From Exiguobacterium profundum (lineage in GTDB: Bacteria > Bacillota > Bacilli > Exiguobacteriales > Exiguobacteriaceae): a stretch of DNA of 64,000 bases. The notes below the pieces were generated by a model. That model did not search any database and was not told where the DNA came from. It saw only the letters and a program-made list of their open reading frames with translations. Shown here piece by piece: positions 8,398 through 15,827 of the stretch (the stretch's first letter is position 1; the number at the start of each line of letters is the position of its first letter). The translations under genes were made by a program, and so were the position numbers. Location of the stretch: NCBI RefSeq assembly GCF_001909285.1, contig NZ_MRSV01000001.1, forward strand, positions 639,331 through 703,330, given 5' to 3'.

Positions 8398-8425
8398 CTA
8401 ACGTATAAAATAAAAAAACGGATGC
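8398..8425 (-). promoter_or_regulatory. Possible autoregulatory ECF promoter
   Basis: On the minus strand GCATCC (8425-8420), 16 bases including a T-rich spacer, then CGTTAG (8403-8398). The CATCC -35 form resembles that reported for SigK-type ECF factors, and the position fits autoregulation. No second copy was found in the window to support it. Confidence 0.35.
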
Positions 8426-8692
8426 CTATTTTGTGTGACTATTTATTGAACATGTCACTGCTTGATCCGGAAGCTTCGAATAGATGAATAATCTTAATTT
8501 CTCTGAAAGCTGGTACGTGATGAAGCTTAGTCCAATCGCCGTCATCAGCATCAAGCCAATCGCAGTTAAGGGAGAGCTCATCGTCGTCCATAAGAAGTAT
8601 GTGCGAATGCCAAAAAGAAAAGCAAAAAAAAAAAAAAATCCGGTAATCAAGCTACTCATTTGGCAATAAGCTCGAGAAATTCGTGAAATCAT
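8426..8692 (-). CDS. Small two-helix membrane protein, 88 residues
   Basis: Predicted integral membrane protein with two hydrophobic segments (about residues 14-33 and 40-60) and a polar C-terminal tail. AAAGGAGG lies 6 bases before the ATG at 8692; the longer frame starting 21 bases upstream has no ribosome site. The first helix includes five phenylalanines encoded by a 15-base T run (A run at 8624-8638 on the plus strand). The layout resembles the Bacillus YrhC family, but I am not confident of that. Confidence 0.6.
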   Translation of the reverse strand: MISRISRAYCQMSSLITGFFFFFAFLFGIRTYFLWTTMSSPLTAIGLMLMTAIGLSFITYQLSEKLRLFIYSKLPDQAVTCSINSHTK

Positions 8693-8754
8693 AAGATGCC
8701 TCCTTTGTTTCATTGTACTATAGGAGGAAGAGAAAACGATAAGGAGACGATATC

Positions 8755-9555
8755 ATGAAGCGATTTACGAATGAGGGACACATCCTCATATGTTTTGATT
8801 TTGATGAGACCTACTTTCCTCATGCATGTACACCGGAACAATTGGCATCCGTTCGTCGGCTCGAAGATTTTTTGGAACAATATTCCCATCGATTGTCAAC
8901 GATGTGGGTGACAGGTAGTTCACTCAAATCGCTACGTGAAAAAGTTGAACAGGCAAACCTTCGCTTTTGGCCTCACCGTATCGCTTCAAGTTTAGGTACG
9001 GAATTGTATCATATTGACGTAGACGGAACGTTTTCTTTAGAAGAATCCTATCAAGCGCTATTCCCGAATGATTTTATATCTCGTGTGGAACGTGTTGCGT
9101 CACAGTTTGAACAGATGCGGATTGAACTAGAAGCGCAACCGGGTTTTGGGACGAGTCCTTGGATCCGTAGCTATTACATCCGTGACCAAATCGGATCTTG
9201 GAGCGAAACGCTTCGCATGCTAGCTGATAAAGAAGGTATTGCTGTCAACATCAGCCAATGCAATCCGCAAGCGGGTGATCCGATGGATGCATGGGATATT
9301 GATTTTTATCCAATCCATGCCGGAAAAGAATCCAGTGTTCGATATGTATGCACCACTGTTTCCTTCTTACGCAAAGAAACATATGCGTTCGGCGACAGTG
9401 GGAATGACCTTGGGATGTTAGCGCATGTAGGAAAAGGCTATTTAGTGAGCAATGCGACCGAACAGGCAAAACAGATGTATCCGGAGATGACAACAAAACC
9501 TTATGCAGAAGGGATTTTAGAAGTATTGGAATCTGATTTGTCCTCTTTCATATAG
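8755..9555 (+). CDS. HAD-IIB hydrolase of the sucrose-phosphate phosphatase type
   Basis: 266-residue HAD-superfamily phosphatase. Motif I is CFDFDETYFP (residues 13-22), motif II TGSS near residue 59, and motif IV AFGDSGNDLGML near residue 214. The DFDET form and the DFYP strand with a downstream lysine place it with sucrose-phosphate phosphatase/Cof-type enzymes, whose C2 cap determines the sugar phosphate used. AAGGAG precedes the ATG. Its last 55 bases overlap the convergent sigma-like gene. Substrate unknown. Confidence 0.85.
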   Translation: MKRFTNEGHILICFDFDETYFPHACTPEQLASVRRLEDFLEQYSHRLSTMWVTGSSLKSLREKVEQANLRFWPHRIASSLGTELYHIDVDGTFSLEESYQALFPNDFISRVERVASQFEQMRIELEAQPGFGTSPWIRSYYIRDQIGSWSETLRMLADKEGIAVNISQCNPQAGDPMDAWDIDFYPIHAGKESSVRYVCTTVSFLRKETYAFGDSGNDLGMLAHVGKGYLVSNATEQAKQMYPEMTTKPYAEGILEVLESDLSSFI

Positions 9556-9806
9556 TGCATGATTTCCTCTAATGAACGGATGAGGGTCGCACGAATCGTT
9601 TCGGAATGTGGATTGAAGTGAAGACGTTGTTGCCAAATCCGACAAAATAAATCGGTCAAGGCCGCCTCTGCAGTTGCAGGATGGTCATTCAGATGAAGCG
9701 CATATCGATAAAGTAGTTTTTCATAGCGTGAGTATAAATGTTCTAAGGCTTGGCGATTTTTAAGACGAATTTGATCGACCAGGCGTTCATCGAGTGTAGG
9801 AAGCAT
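9501..9806 (-). CDS. Region-2-only sigma-70-like protein, 101 residues
   Basis: The frame resembles region 2 of ECF sigma factors (ALEHLYSRYEKLLYRYALHL and ALTDLFCRIWQQ) but stops after about 100 residues, with no region 4 helix-turn-helix. I prefer the ATG at 9806, 6 bases after AAAGGAG, to the TTG two codons upstream. The 3' end overlaps the HAD gene by 55 bases on the opposite strand. It may be a degraded sigma factor or a core-binding modulator; no -35-binding domain is visible. Confidence 0.65.
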   Translation of the reverse strand: MLPTLDERLVDQIRLKNRQALEHLYSRYEKLLYRYALHLNDHPATAEAALTDLFCRIWQQRLHFNPHSETIRATLIRSLEEIMHYMKEDKSDSNTSKIPSA

Positions 9807-9961
9807 ATGCAACTCCTTTCGTATGGAATGAAGGTTTCAACGATAAAAGAATCAGGAACTTTACTCAGATAAAGCATTCTCTCTGTTCTTTCACTCATTT
9901 GCTCCCATTTAAACCAAGGAATATGAAGAATTGCGGTCGAATATGCATGCCCCTCAACGAT

Positions 9962-10213
9962 TCAAAAAGTGTGATAACAATTCGGACAAGTTTGTGCGTC
10001 TCCCGGCGCGCGTTTGAATGATGTTTTACACTTCGGACAAGTGACGGTTTCACTCTGTTGATTGAACAAACTGCCACGATTGAATAAAATGTTGCGAAGG
10101 TTTGGTAACGCGAGCGCAGCGAAAATCATTGCCCCGAATAAAAAGGCAGCCAAGATCAGTAATAATACATAAGTCATCGGTTTTTTCTTTTTTCTTTTGA
10201 TTTCCTTCATCAT
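9962..10213 (-). CDS. Membrane-anchored zinc-ribbon protein, 83 residues
   Basis: A short basic N-terminus is followed by one transmembrane helix (about residues 14-36) and a C-terminal zinc ribbon with two C-x2-C knuckles (CPKC near residue 59 and CPNC near residue 76). The frame stays open upstream, but the double ATG at 10213/10210 gives a protein of normal make-up; no good ribosome site precedes it, so the start is uncertain. It is divergent from the LexA-box promoter. Function unknown. Confidence 0.6.
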   Translation of the reverse strand: MMKEIKRKKKKPMTYVLLLILAAFLFGAMIFAALALPNLRNILFNRGSLFNQQSETVTCPKCKTSFKRAPGDAQTCPNCYHTF

Positions 10214-10255
10214 AATCGAAATTTGAATCAGCGAACAGCTTATCAATAGAAATAG

Positions 10256-10275
10256 GAACAAATGTTCTGTATAAT
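10256..10275 (+). promoter_or_regulatory. LexA (SOS) box overlapping the promoter of the WYL/HhH pair
   Basis: GAAC-AAAT-GTTC (10256-10267) is a perfect core match to the Bacillus LexA/DinR consensus GAACRNRYGTTC. It lies two bases before a TATAAT -10 element (10270-10275), where a bound repressor would block RNA polymerase. The start codon is 24 bases after the -10 element. Confidence 0.65.
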
Positions 10276-10298
10276 GAAAATAAAGGAGGGAAAACAGG

Positions 10299-10532
10299 AT
10301 GAGAGAAGAATTGTTACGATGGATGCGTTCGGGACAAGTCACAGAAATGGTGTATGTCGATCGACATGGGACATTTTCAGAGCGGCGGGTCAAACTGATT
10401 AAAGTGCAAGGAGAGTACGTGGTGGCATGGGATTTGAATAAACAAGCGAGACGAACGTTTCGAATCGAGCAAGTTCTTGCCTGTCTTCCCATCAACGGAC
10501 GATTTAGAAAGCGAAAGGCGGAGATTGGATGA
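10299..10532 (+). CDS. Small WYL-like domain protein, 77 residues
   Basis: Residues 17-60 (VYVDRHGTFSERRVKLIKVQ, then YVVAWDLNKQARRTFRIEQV) follow the pattern of the WYL domain, an Sm-like fold that binds nucleic acid or nucleotide ligands in regulators of DNA-damage and phage-defence genes. Here it stands alone without a helix-turn-helix. AAAGGAGGG precedes the ATG. It overlaps the next gene by four bases. The LexA box upstream suggests DNA-damage induction, which is inference. Confidence 0.65.
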   Translation: MREELLRWMRSGQVTEMVYVDRHGTFSERRVKLIKVQGEYVVAWDLNKQARRTFRIEQVLACLPINGRFRKRKAEIG

Positions 10533-10729
10533 TTGCCTTACCAACGTTAGCAGCGCCAGCTAAAAGGGCACTAGTCGCTAAAGGAATCGAGTCTCTGCAT
10601 GAATTGTGTCCCTATACACGCCGTGAGGTTGCGAGTTGGCATGGAATCGGACCGAATGCCCTTTTTGTTTTTTTTGCGGAGCTACTAAAATACAATTTAG
10701 CATTCAAAATGGAGGAACCTAGTACGTGA
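10529..10729 (+). CDS. Small helix-hairpin-helix DNA-binding-type protein, 66 residues
   Basis: Residues about 5-45 (LAAPAKRALVAKGIESLHEL and SWHGIGPNALFVFFAELLK) resemble the double helix-hairpin-helix fold of the RNA polymerase alpha C-terminal domain, with a GIGPNA turn of the kind that contacts the DNA backbone. The start overlaps the stop of the WYL-like gene (ATGA), so the two are co-translated. A terminator hairpin includes its stop codon. Exact function unknown; both genes sit under the LexA box. Confidence 0.65.
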   Translation: MIALPTLAAPAKRALVAKGIESLHELCPYTRREVASWHGIGPNALFVFFAELLKYNLAFKMEEPST

Positions 10730-10748
10730 GTGCAACGTCTAGGTTTTT
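10716..10748 (+). terminator. Terminator of the LexA-box operon
   Basis: Stem AACCTAG-t-ACGT / ACGT-CTAGGTT followed by eight Ts; the HhH gene stop codon lies inside the hairpin. Confidence 0.8.
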
Positions 10749-10880
10749 TTTGTTAAGTTATTGCTTTTCTTTGAAAACGGGAAGTAATATATTTGTCATC
10801 TCAATTGCCGTTAAAATCTAGTAACATGACGATAAGGTTTTATGAACCTAGCGACACCCATGAGAAAGGACGTACACAGC

Positions 10881-12338
10881 ATGAGAACGAAACGTTTATC
10901 CGCCATTTTACAAAATGAGATGGATGACATTTTTGATCCATGGGTGACCGGAGTCGAAACCGATTCCAGGAAGGTCAGTTCAGGGAATGTCTTTATTTGC
11001 ATTCGCGGTTATACGGTTGACGGTCATAAGTTCGCGGAGGACGCCGTCGCCAACGGTGCGAGTGCGGTCATCTCAGAATATCCACTCGATCTCGATGTTC
11101 CGAATGTGGTTGTTGCCGATACGAAACAGACGGCAGGAGAGGTTGCGAGTGTATTTTATGATCACCCCTCTCATCGGATGCGTATATACGGTGTGACAGG
11201 AACGAATGGAAAAACTACGACGGCGACATTGACTTATGATTTGTTGCGTCTTTCAGGACGTCGTGTCGGAATCGTTAGTACGATTGGCGCGCGTTTTCAT
11301 AATCAAACGGTTGAGACTGCCAATACGACACCAGAAGCCGTCGTCTTACATCGCATCTTAGCAGAGATGGTCGATGCAGGCGTCACGGATTGCGTACTCG
11401 AGGTATCATCGCATGCCTTAATGGAAGGTCGCGTAGCGGGAATACACTTTCATGCTGCTGCGTTTACGAATTTGACGCATGATCATTTAGACTATCATCG
11501 TTCGATGGATGAGTATGCCCGGGCCAAAGCGCGATTGTTTGAACAGGTGGAAGTGACGAATGGTGAGGCGATTGTGTTAAATGCGGAAGATCCGGCTAGT
11601 CATGTCATGGCTGAGTTTGCGCCGACACGTCAAGCCATTATGTATAGTACAAAAGAGGACATCGAGGCCGACATCCAAGTGATTTGGCGTGAAGAAACGG
11701 TACTCGTCAGGATGAAGGAGTTCAAGCTCGAAGTGCCCGTCCGATTCATGGGGGCGTTCAACGCAGCGAACTTAGCGGCGGCCATCGGACTTGTGTCGAC
11801 TTCGGATATGGCGCTACGGACCATCGTTTCAAATGTTCCAGGACTCACCTTGCCAAAAGGGCGGTTGGAACGTTTAGCTACAGAGGATGCCGAGATATAT
11901 ATCGACTATGCTCATACACCAGACGGGCTAGAGAAATGTTTGTCTACATTGCAACAAGACGACCGTGCACTTGTCGTCGTGTTAAGTGCGGCAGGAGACC
12001 GAGATCCCACGAAACGTCAAGATATGGGACGAATCGCAAGCCGCTATTCAAACGAGGTGATTGTCACCGTACATGATGTCCGCATGGAAGACCCGAAACA
12101 AATCATTCGTGACTTAGTAAAAGGAATCCAACCGGATGTGAAGTATGTGACGTTTGAAGCAAGGGAAGAAGCCCTGCGCCATGCGGCCACGCAAGCGTTA
12201 GAAGGAAAGCGTGTCGTGGTCGTTGGGAAAGGACATGACCACATCGAACGGATTGGTCGCCAGTCGATTCCATTCAATGAATCGAACATTTTATTAGAAG
12301 AATTGAAAAAGCGAAAAGGGCAGGAACCTGCCGTTTAA
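10881..12338 (+). CDS. murE: MurE-type UDP-MurNAc-tripeptide ligase, probably L-lysine-adding
   Basis: 485-residue Mur ligase that adds the third amino acid to UDP-MurNAc-L-Ala-D-Glu in peptidoglycan synthesis. The ATP loop is GTNGKTTT (residues 107-114), and FTNLTHDHLDYH, the carbamoylated-lysine region YARAKARLF, and the C-terminal AGDRDPTKRQDMG are all present. Where diaminopimelate-adding enzymes have DNPR, this one reads MEDPKQ, so it probably does not use diaminopimelate. AAAGGA is 10 bases before the ATG at 10881; an earlier ATG at 10842 is less likely. It is not in a dcw cluster. A terminator follows. Confidence 0.87.
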   Translation: MRTKRLSAILQNEMDDIFDPWVTGVETDSRKVSSGNVFICIRGYTVDGHKFAEDAVANGASAVISEYPLDLDVPNVVVADTKQTAGEVASVFYDHPSHRMRIYGVTGTNGKTTTATLTYDLLRLSGRRVGIVSTIGARFHNQTVETANTTPEAVVLHRILAEMVDAGVTDCVLEVSSHALMEGRVAGIHFHAAAFTNLTHDHLDYHRSMDEYARAKARLFEQVEVTNGEAIVLNAEDPASHVMAEFAPTRQAIMYSTKEDIEADIQVIWREETVLVRMKEFKLEVPVRFMGAFNAANLAAAIGLVSTSDMALRTIVSNVPGLTLPKGRLERLATEDAEIYIDYAHTPDGLEKCLSTLQQDDRALVVVLSAAGDRDPTKRQDMGRIASRYSNEVIVTVHDVRMEDPKQIIRDLVKGIQPDVKYVTFEAREEALRHAATQALEGKRVVVVGKGHDHIERIGRQSIPFNESNILLEELKKRKGQEPAV

Positions 12339-12341
12339 CAA

Positions 12342-12367
12342 AACGATGACGTTTGTCATCGTTTTTT
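12342..12367 (+). terminator. Terminator of murE
   Basis: Nine-base stem AACGATGAC / GTCATCGTT with a GTTT loop and a T run, starting 4 bases after the stop. Confidence 0.85.
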
Positions 12368-12434
12368 AATGTGTGAAGAACAGGAAGGAAGGTAATAACT
12401 AATAATGTAGTAGAATTGAAGGAGGAGAATAGAC

Positions 12435-12779
12435 ATGTCAGTTTTGTACAAAGAATTTACAAATGATGAAGAAGTCGTTACCGCCGTTCAATCGATGAAA
12501 ACAAATGGGATTGATGAATCTAACATCTACGTCATCACACATGACGATGATCGAAGTAAGCGTGTCGCGGACAATGCCGATGCGAACACCGTCTCAGCAA
12601 GTGACGTCGGTTTGGGGACAGCTGCCAAAAACGTGTTCAGCAAAAAAGGAGATGAACTGCGAGCCGATTTTCAGGAGCTCGGCTTCACAAAAGAAGAATC
12701 AGAGCGTCTCGAAGAAAAGTTAGATCAAGGGAAGGTACTCGTTGTCGTGAAAGACGCACCTACCGGATTCACCATCTGA
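12435..12779 (+). CDS. YflT-family general stress protein
   Basis: 114-residue soluble acidic protein of the YflT/general stress 17M family, with the typical N-terminal beta-alpha pattern (LYKEFTNDEEVVTAVQSMKT) and a C-terminal GKVLVVVKD strand. In Bacillus, relatives belong to the SigB general stress regulon; I do not see a clear SigB promoter here. GGAGGAG precedes the ATG. It is monocistronic, ending at a terminator shared with the convergent oxidoreductase gene. Molecular function unknown. Confidence 0.8.
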   Translation: MSVLYKEFTNDEEVVTAVQSMKTNGIDESNIYVITHDDDRSKRVADNADANTVSASDVGLGTAAKNVFSKKGDELRADFQELGFTKEESERLEEKLDQGKVLVVVKDAPTGFTI

Positions 12780-12804
12780 TTTCACACCATGGAGAATAGA
12801 GAGG

Positions 12805-12838
12805 AAAGAGGCTGAATCGTGAGTGATTCAGCCTCTTT
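12805..12838. terminator. Bidirectional terminator
   Basis: Fourteen-base stem AAAGAGGCTGAATC / GATTCAGCCTCTTT with a 6-base loop between convergent genes. Confidence 0.85.
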
Positions 12839-12846
12839 TCATGTGC

Positions 12847-13842
12847 TTAGCGAAGGCGGACGACGGTACGACCGCTCAATTCGCCACGCATCATCGCCTC
12901 GGCGTGACGAGGGACGTCGTGTAACGGAATCTCATGGATCATCTCGTTGAGAACTTTCGGATCGATGAGTTCTTCGAGGCGTTCCCATGCGTTCGTACGA
13001 CGAACCATGGGTTGCATGACCGAATCGATGCCGATGAGCTTCACGCCGCGTAAAATAAACGGATAAACGCTCGTCGGCAACTCGGCGCCTCCGACGAGAC
13101 CGCATGCGGCGACAGCACCTTCATATCGTATCTGGCTCAAGATGTTGGCGAGTGTATTTCCACCGACCGAATCGATAGCGGCATCGAAGCGTTGCTTGGC
13201 AAGGGGACGGGCAGGTCCTTCTAATTCGCTTCGATCGATGATCGTCTCGACACCGAGTGAGCGTAAGTATGGTGAATCTGTTTTACCAGTGGAGGCGACG
13301 ACATGGTAGCCGAGGCGACGAAGCAACGTAATCGCGAAGCTTCCGACACCACCTGTCGCTCCTGTGACGAGCACTTCTTCGCCTGGACGCACACCAGCGT
13401 GTTCGAGTGCATCAATGGAAAGCATGGCGGTGAGTCCTGGTGTTCCGATGGCGATTGCATCTCGCATGCTCATTCCTTTAGGTAACTTCACGAGCCATTT
13501 CCCCGGTACTTGCGCATACTGGCTAAATCCACCGAAATGCCGTTCCCCAATCCCGAAACCAGTGGCAATCACCTCATCGCCAACTTTGATGTCGAGGTGG
13601 TCTGATTCGACGACAGTTCCAACGAATTCGCATCCCGGAATGAACGGATAGCGATTGACGATTTTTCCTGAAGTCGTCAATCCGAGCGCGTCTTTATAAT
13701 TCAATGCGGAATAGTGGACTTCGACTAAGACGTTTCCATCCTCTTCTTTCGGAAGGACGTCGGCGTTCACTTCTTTTACTTCGGCATGAAGGCGTTTCTC
13801 GTGTTGGTCTAGCACGAGTGCTTGGAATGATTCATTATTCAT
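12847..13842 (-). CDS. YhdH/YhfP-family quinone oxidoreductase (acrylyl-CoA reductase type)
   Basis: 331-residue zinc-free medium-chain dehydrogenase/reductase. The N-terminal GroES-like domain contains SALNYKDALGLTTSGKIV, and the Rossmann domain has TGATGGVGSFAITLL with the nucleotide-binding glycines; the full set fits YhdH/YhfP, which reduce activated double bonds with NADPH. The C-terminus LSGRTVVRL is diagnostic of the group. I use the ATG at 13842, 8 bases after GAGG, rather than an upstream codon lacking a ribosome site. Physiological substrate unknown. Confidence 0.9.
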   Translation of the reverse strand: MNNESFQALVLDQHEKRLHAEVKEVNADVLPKEEDGNVLVEVHYSALNYKDALGLTTSGKIVNRYPFIPGCEFVGTVVESDHLDIKVGDEVIATGFGIGERHFGGFSQYAQVPGKWLVKLPKGMSMRDAIAIGTPGLTAMLSIDALEHAGVRPGEEVLVTGATGGVGSFAITLLRRLGYHVVASTGKTDSPYLRSLGVETIIDRSELEGPARPLAKQRFDAAIDSVGGNTLANILSQIRYEGAVAACGLVGGAELPTSVYPFILRGVKLIGIDSVMQPMVRRTNAWERLEELIDPKVLNEMIHEIPLHDVPRHAEAMMRGELSGRTVVRLR

Positions 13843-13985
13843 CTGCTTAACCTCTTTTCCTATAGATGTCCTCACTCTAACAGTCTTTCCCTGGCAAAAT
13901 GAAATATATGCACGAATCTTTAGGGGGAAACGGGTAGAGAGTGGTACAATAAAGGGGATTCAAATTGCGTAAGGAGGAATGTAGT

Positions 13986-14408
13986 ATGCGGCACGATGAC
14001 TATGAGTTTGACGATGTAGAAGTAGAAGAAGGCGAATTGTTCAACGTATACGATATTCTCCCACCAGACGGGACGATCCTGGAGATGGCGACAGCTGAGG
14101 AAATGGTTCGAGCGGCCGAATTAGAAGCGAAGCATCATGCGCTCCAACGGCTCCAAGATTCAAACTTCCAGTTAACAGGCGTGTCGTTCAAAGAACTTCT
14201 GACAGAATTTGAACAGTATGAGCAAGAGTCAATGGAGTTCTGGACAGGTGTTTATAACCGATTACGCATTCCTTGGGCGTGGACGATTCGAATCGATGTG
14301 GCCAATGGTCCGATTCACGTCGTGAACGATCGCGATATCTTTATCGATGAAGATGACTTCGAAGAATATGATGTTGATGATTTATTAGAGGAATACGAAG
14401 AAGATTGA
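13986..14408 (+). CDS. Acidic protein of unknown function, 140 residues
   Basis: Soluble protein with very acidic ends (EFDDVEVEEGE near the start, DEDDFEEYDVDDLLEEYEED at the C-terminus) and a helical middle. There is no membrane segment and no motif I recognise. AAGGAGG is 8 bases before the ATG at 13986, so the in-frame codon 21 bases upstream is unlikely. A TACAAT element with an upstream TGG, at about 13945-13950, may be its promoter. It is convergent with a small membrane protein gene. Function unknown. Confidence 0.75.
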   Translation: MRHDDYEFDDVEVEEGELFNVYDILPPDGTILEMATAEEMVRAAELEAKHHALQRLQDSNFQLTGVSFKELLTEFEQYEQESMEFWTGVYNRLRIPWAWTIRIDVANGPIHVVNDRDIFIDEDDFEEYDVDDLLEEYEED

Positions 14409-14411
14409 ATC

Positions 14412-14453
14412 AAAAACGTCTTTCCCTCATTCAGATGGGAAAGACGTTTTTTT
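14412..14453. terminator. Bidirectional terminator
   Basis: Stem AAACGTCTTTCCC / GGGAAAGACGTTT with T runs on the plus-strand side, between convergent genes. Confidence 0.85.
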
Positions 14454-14636
14454 GTCGTGGAGCAGGTCGTGACGAATCCGACTGAGTTCAGTCGCCCCAA
14501 ATAATAATCCGACACTACATAAAATTGAAACACCACTCACCATCGCCCCGACGACAGCGGTATCACCAATCATTGTGAACGACATTGTGAGGCTAAACAG
14601 TCCAAATAGCAGTAATCCTCCAGCAATGGTTTTCAT
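14427..14636 (-). CDS. Small two-helix membrane protein, 69 residues
   Basis: Two hydrophobic helices (about residues 5-22 and 27-48) are followed by a charged C-terminal tail (RIRHDLLHDKK). AAAGGGTG lies upstream of the ATG at 14636; a GTG three codons earlier overlaps the ribosome site. The stop codon lies inside the terminator hairpin shared with the convergent acidic protein gene. No family recognised. Confidence 0.6.
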   Translation of the reverse strand: MKTIAGGLLLFGLFSLTMSFTMIGDTAVVGAMVSGVSILCSVGLLFGATELSRIRHDLLHDKKTSFPSE

Positions 14637-14718
14637 AAAATTCACCCTTTCACGTATCTATGCATGTAGTGTAGACGGTTTGACGAGAGAAGGGTGTTTC
14701 TTTTTTTGACCTGTTTTA

Positions 14719-15426
14719 TTATTTGATCAAGTCGTAAATCGAATAGGTCTTGCCATTTTCTAGAGGACGGTCAATCAACTGTTCAGCAAATATACGAGCG
14801 ACCGTTTCAGGAGAACGGAGTCGTCCTTCTGTTTCGTATGCACGGAATTGTTCAAGGTCAGCGAACGCCTCTTTCGAGGAAGAACGAATCTCCGCCTGCA
14901 TCGACGTATCCATCACACCTGGATTGAATAGAGCTGCACGATGTGAGGTTCCTTCTAGCTCTAGTGCAAGCGTCTCCGTGAAATGATTGAGTCCTGCTTT
15001 CGTGCCACAATATGCGCTCCAACCTGAGATCGGACGTTTGGCCGCGCCAGAGGTCACATGAATCAAATCGGTCGGCTTGTTGAAAGCGAGGACCGCATTC
15101 GCCAATAGCATCGGCGCAAGCAGGTTGGCGTGGACATGAGCGGTCACTTTCTCACCATCTAATTGTCCGACACGATGAATCGGTTCAATCCATGCTGCAT
15201 TTTGAACGAGCAAAACCGAATCAGCCCGCTCTAGAAATGGTGTGATCTCCCGAATGACTGCATCAATCCCCGAGACGTTTGATAGGTCGACTGATCGTTG
15301 CTGATACGTAACGTCTTCCGCCTGTGAGCGAGAGAGCCCGACCACCTCGTAATCTCTAGCTTGTAGTTCCTGAGCGATGGAACGGCCGAGACCACGCGAT
15401 GCGCCTGTGATGATAGCAAGTTTCAT
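14719..15426 (-). CDS. Short-chain dehydrogenase/reductase, YueD-like
   Basis: 235-residue NADP-type SDR. The dinucleotide loop is TGASRGLGRSIAQEL (from residue 7), the NAG-like motif is QNAAW, and the catalytic set is S in HVTSGAA plus Y-x3-K in YCGTKAG. Overall sequence and length recall Bacillus YueD, which reduces benzil. Of two ATGs, the one at 15426 is 7 bases after AGGAGG and is preferred. It is followed (upstream in transcription) by the GNAT and serine hydrolase genes in the same direction, so the three may be one operon. Confidence 0.87.
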   Translation of the reverse strand: MKLAIITGASRGLGRSIAQELQARDYEVVGLSRSQAEDVTYQQRSVDLSNVSGIDAVIREITPFLERADSVLLVQNAAWIEPIHRVGQLDGEKVTAHVHANLLAPMLLANAVLAFNKPTDLIHVTSGAAKRPISGWSAYCGTKAGLNHFTETLALELEGTSHRAALFNPGVMDTSMQAEIRSSSKEAFADLEQFRAYETEGRLRSPETVARIFAEQLIDRPLENGKTYSIYDLIK

Positions 15427-15437
15427 ATACATTCCTC

Positions 15438-15827
15438 CTATTCGTGAATCGTTTTCCGAAAACCGTAGAACGGACGAAACCGTAATTTCTCGTAATATGT
15501 GTGGGAATTTTGACTTGCGAGCATCTCAAGCCGTGTGTCTGGATAAAGTGTATGGACGTGTTGGAGTAACTGTTCGCCAAGACCACGTCTACGATATGTA
15601 GAAGCGACCAACAGTTCACAAACATACAAACTGACTGTCGTATCAGTCAATCCGCGCAAATAAGCGACAATCTTTCCATTTTCAGACTCCATCACATAGG
15701 TGACGTTTGATTGACGCCATGCCTCACGGGTCAACGCGTCACGTTCTACCAATTGGCTCCAACCTTCATCGCGATTAAGTTGTTGAATCGAGTCAAAGTC
15801 TGATTCCATATAAGTACGAATGTTCAT
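15438..15827 (-). CDS. GNAT-family acetyltransferase
   Basis: 129-residue GCN5-related N-acetyltransferase. The acetyl-CoA loop is YRRRGLGEQLLQHV (Q/R-x2-G-x-G/A motif A, near residue 79), and SQNSHTYYEKLRFRPFYGFR near the C-terminus is the usual motif B region. The start overlaps the end of the serine hydrolase gene by four bases, so the two are translationally coupled. Substrate unknown. Confidence 0.85.
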   Translation of the reverse strand: MNIRTYMESDFDSIQQLNRDEGWSQLVERDALTREAWRQSNVTYVMESENGKIVAYLRGLTDTTVSLYVCELLVASTYRRRGLGEQLLQHVHTLYPDTRLEMLASQNSHTYYEKLRFRPFYGFRKTIHE

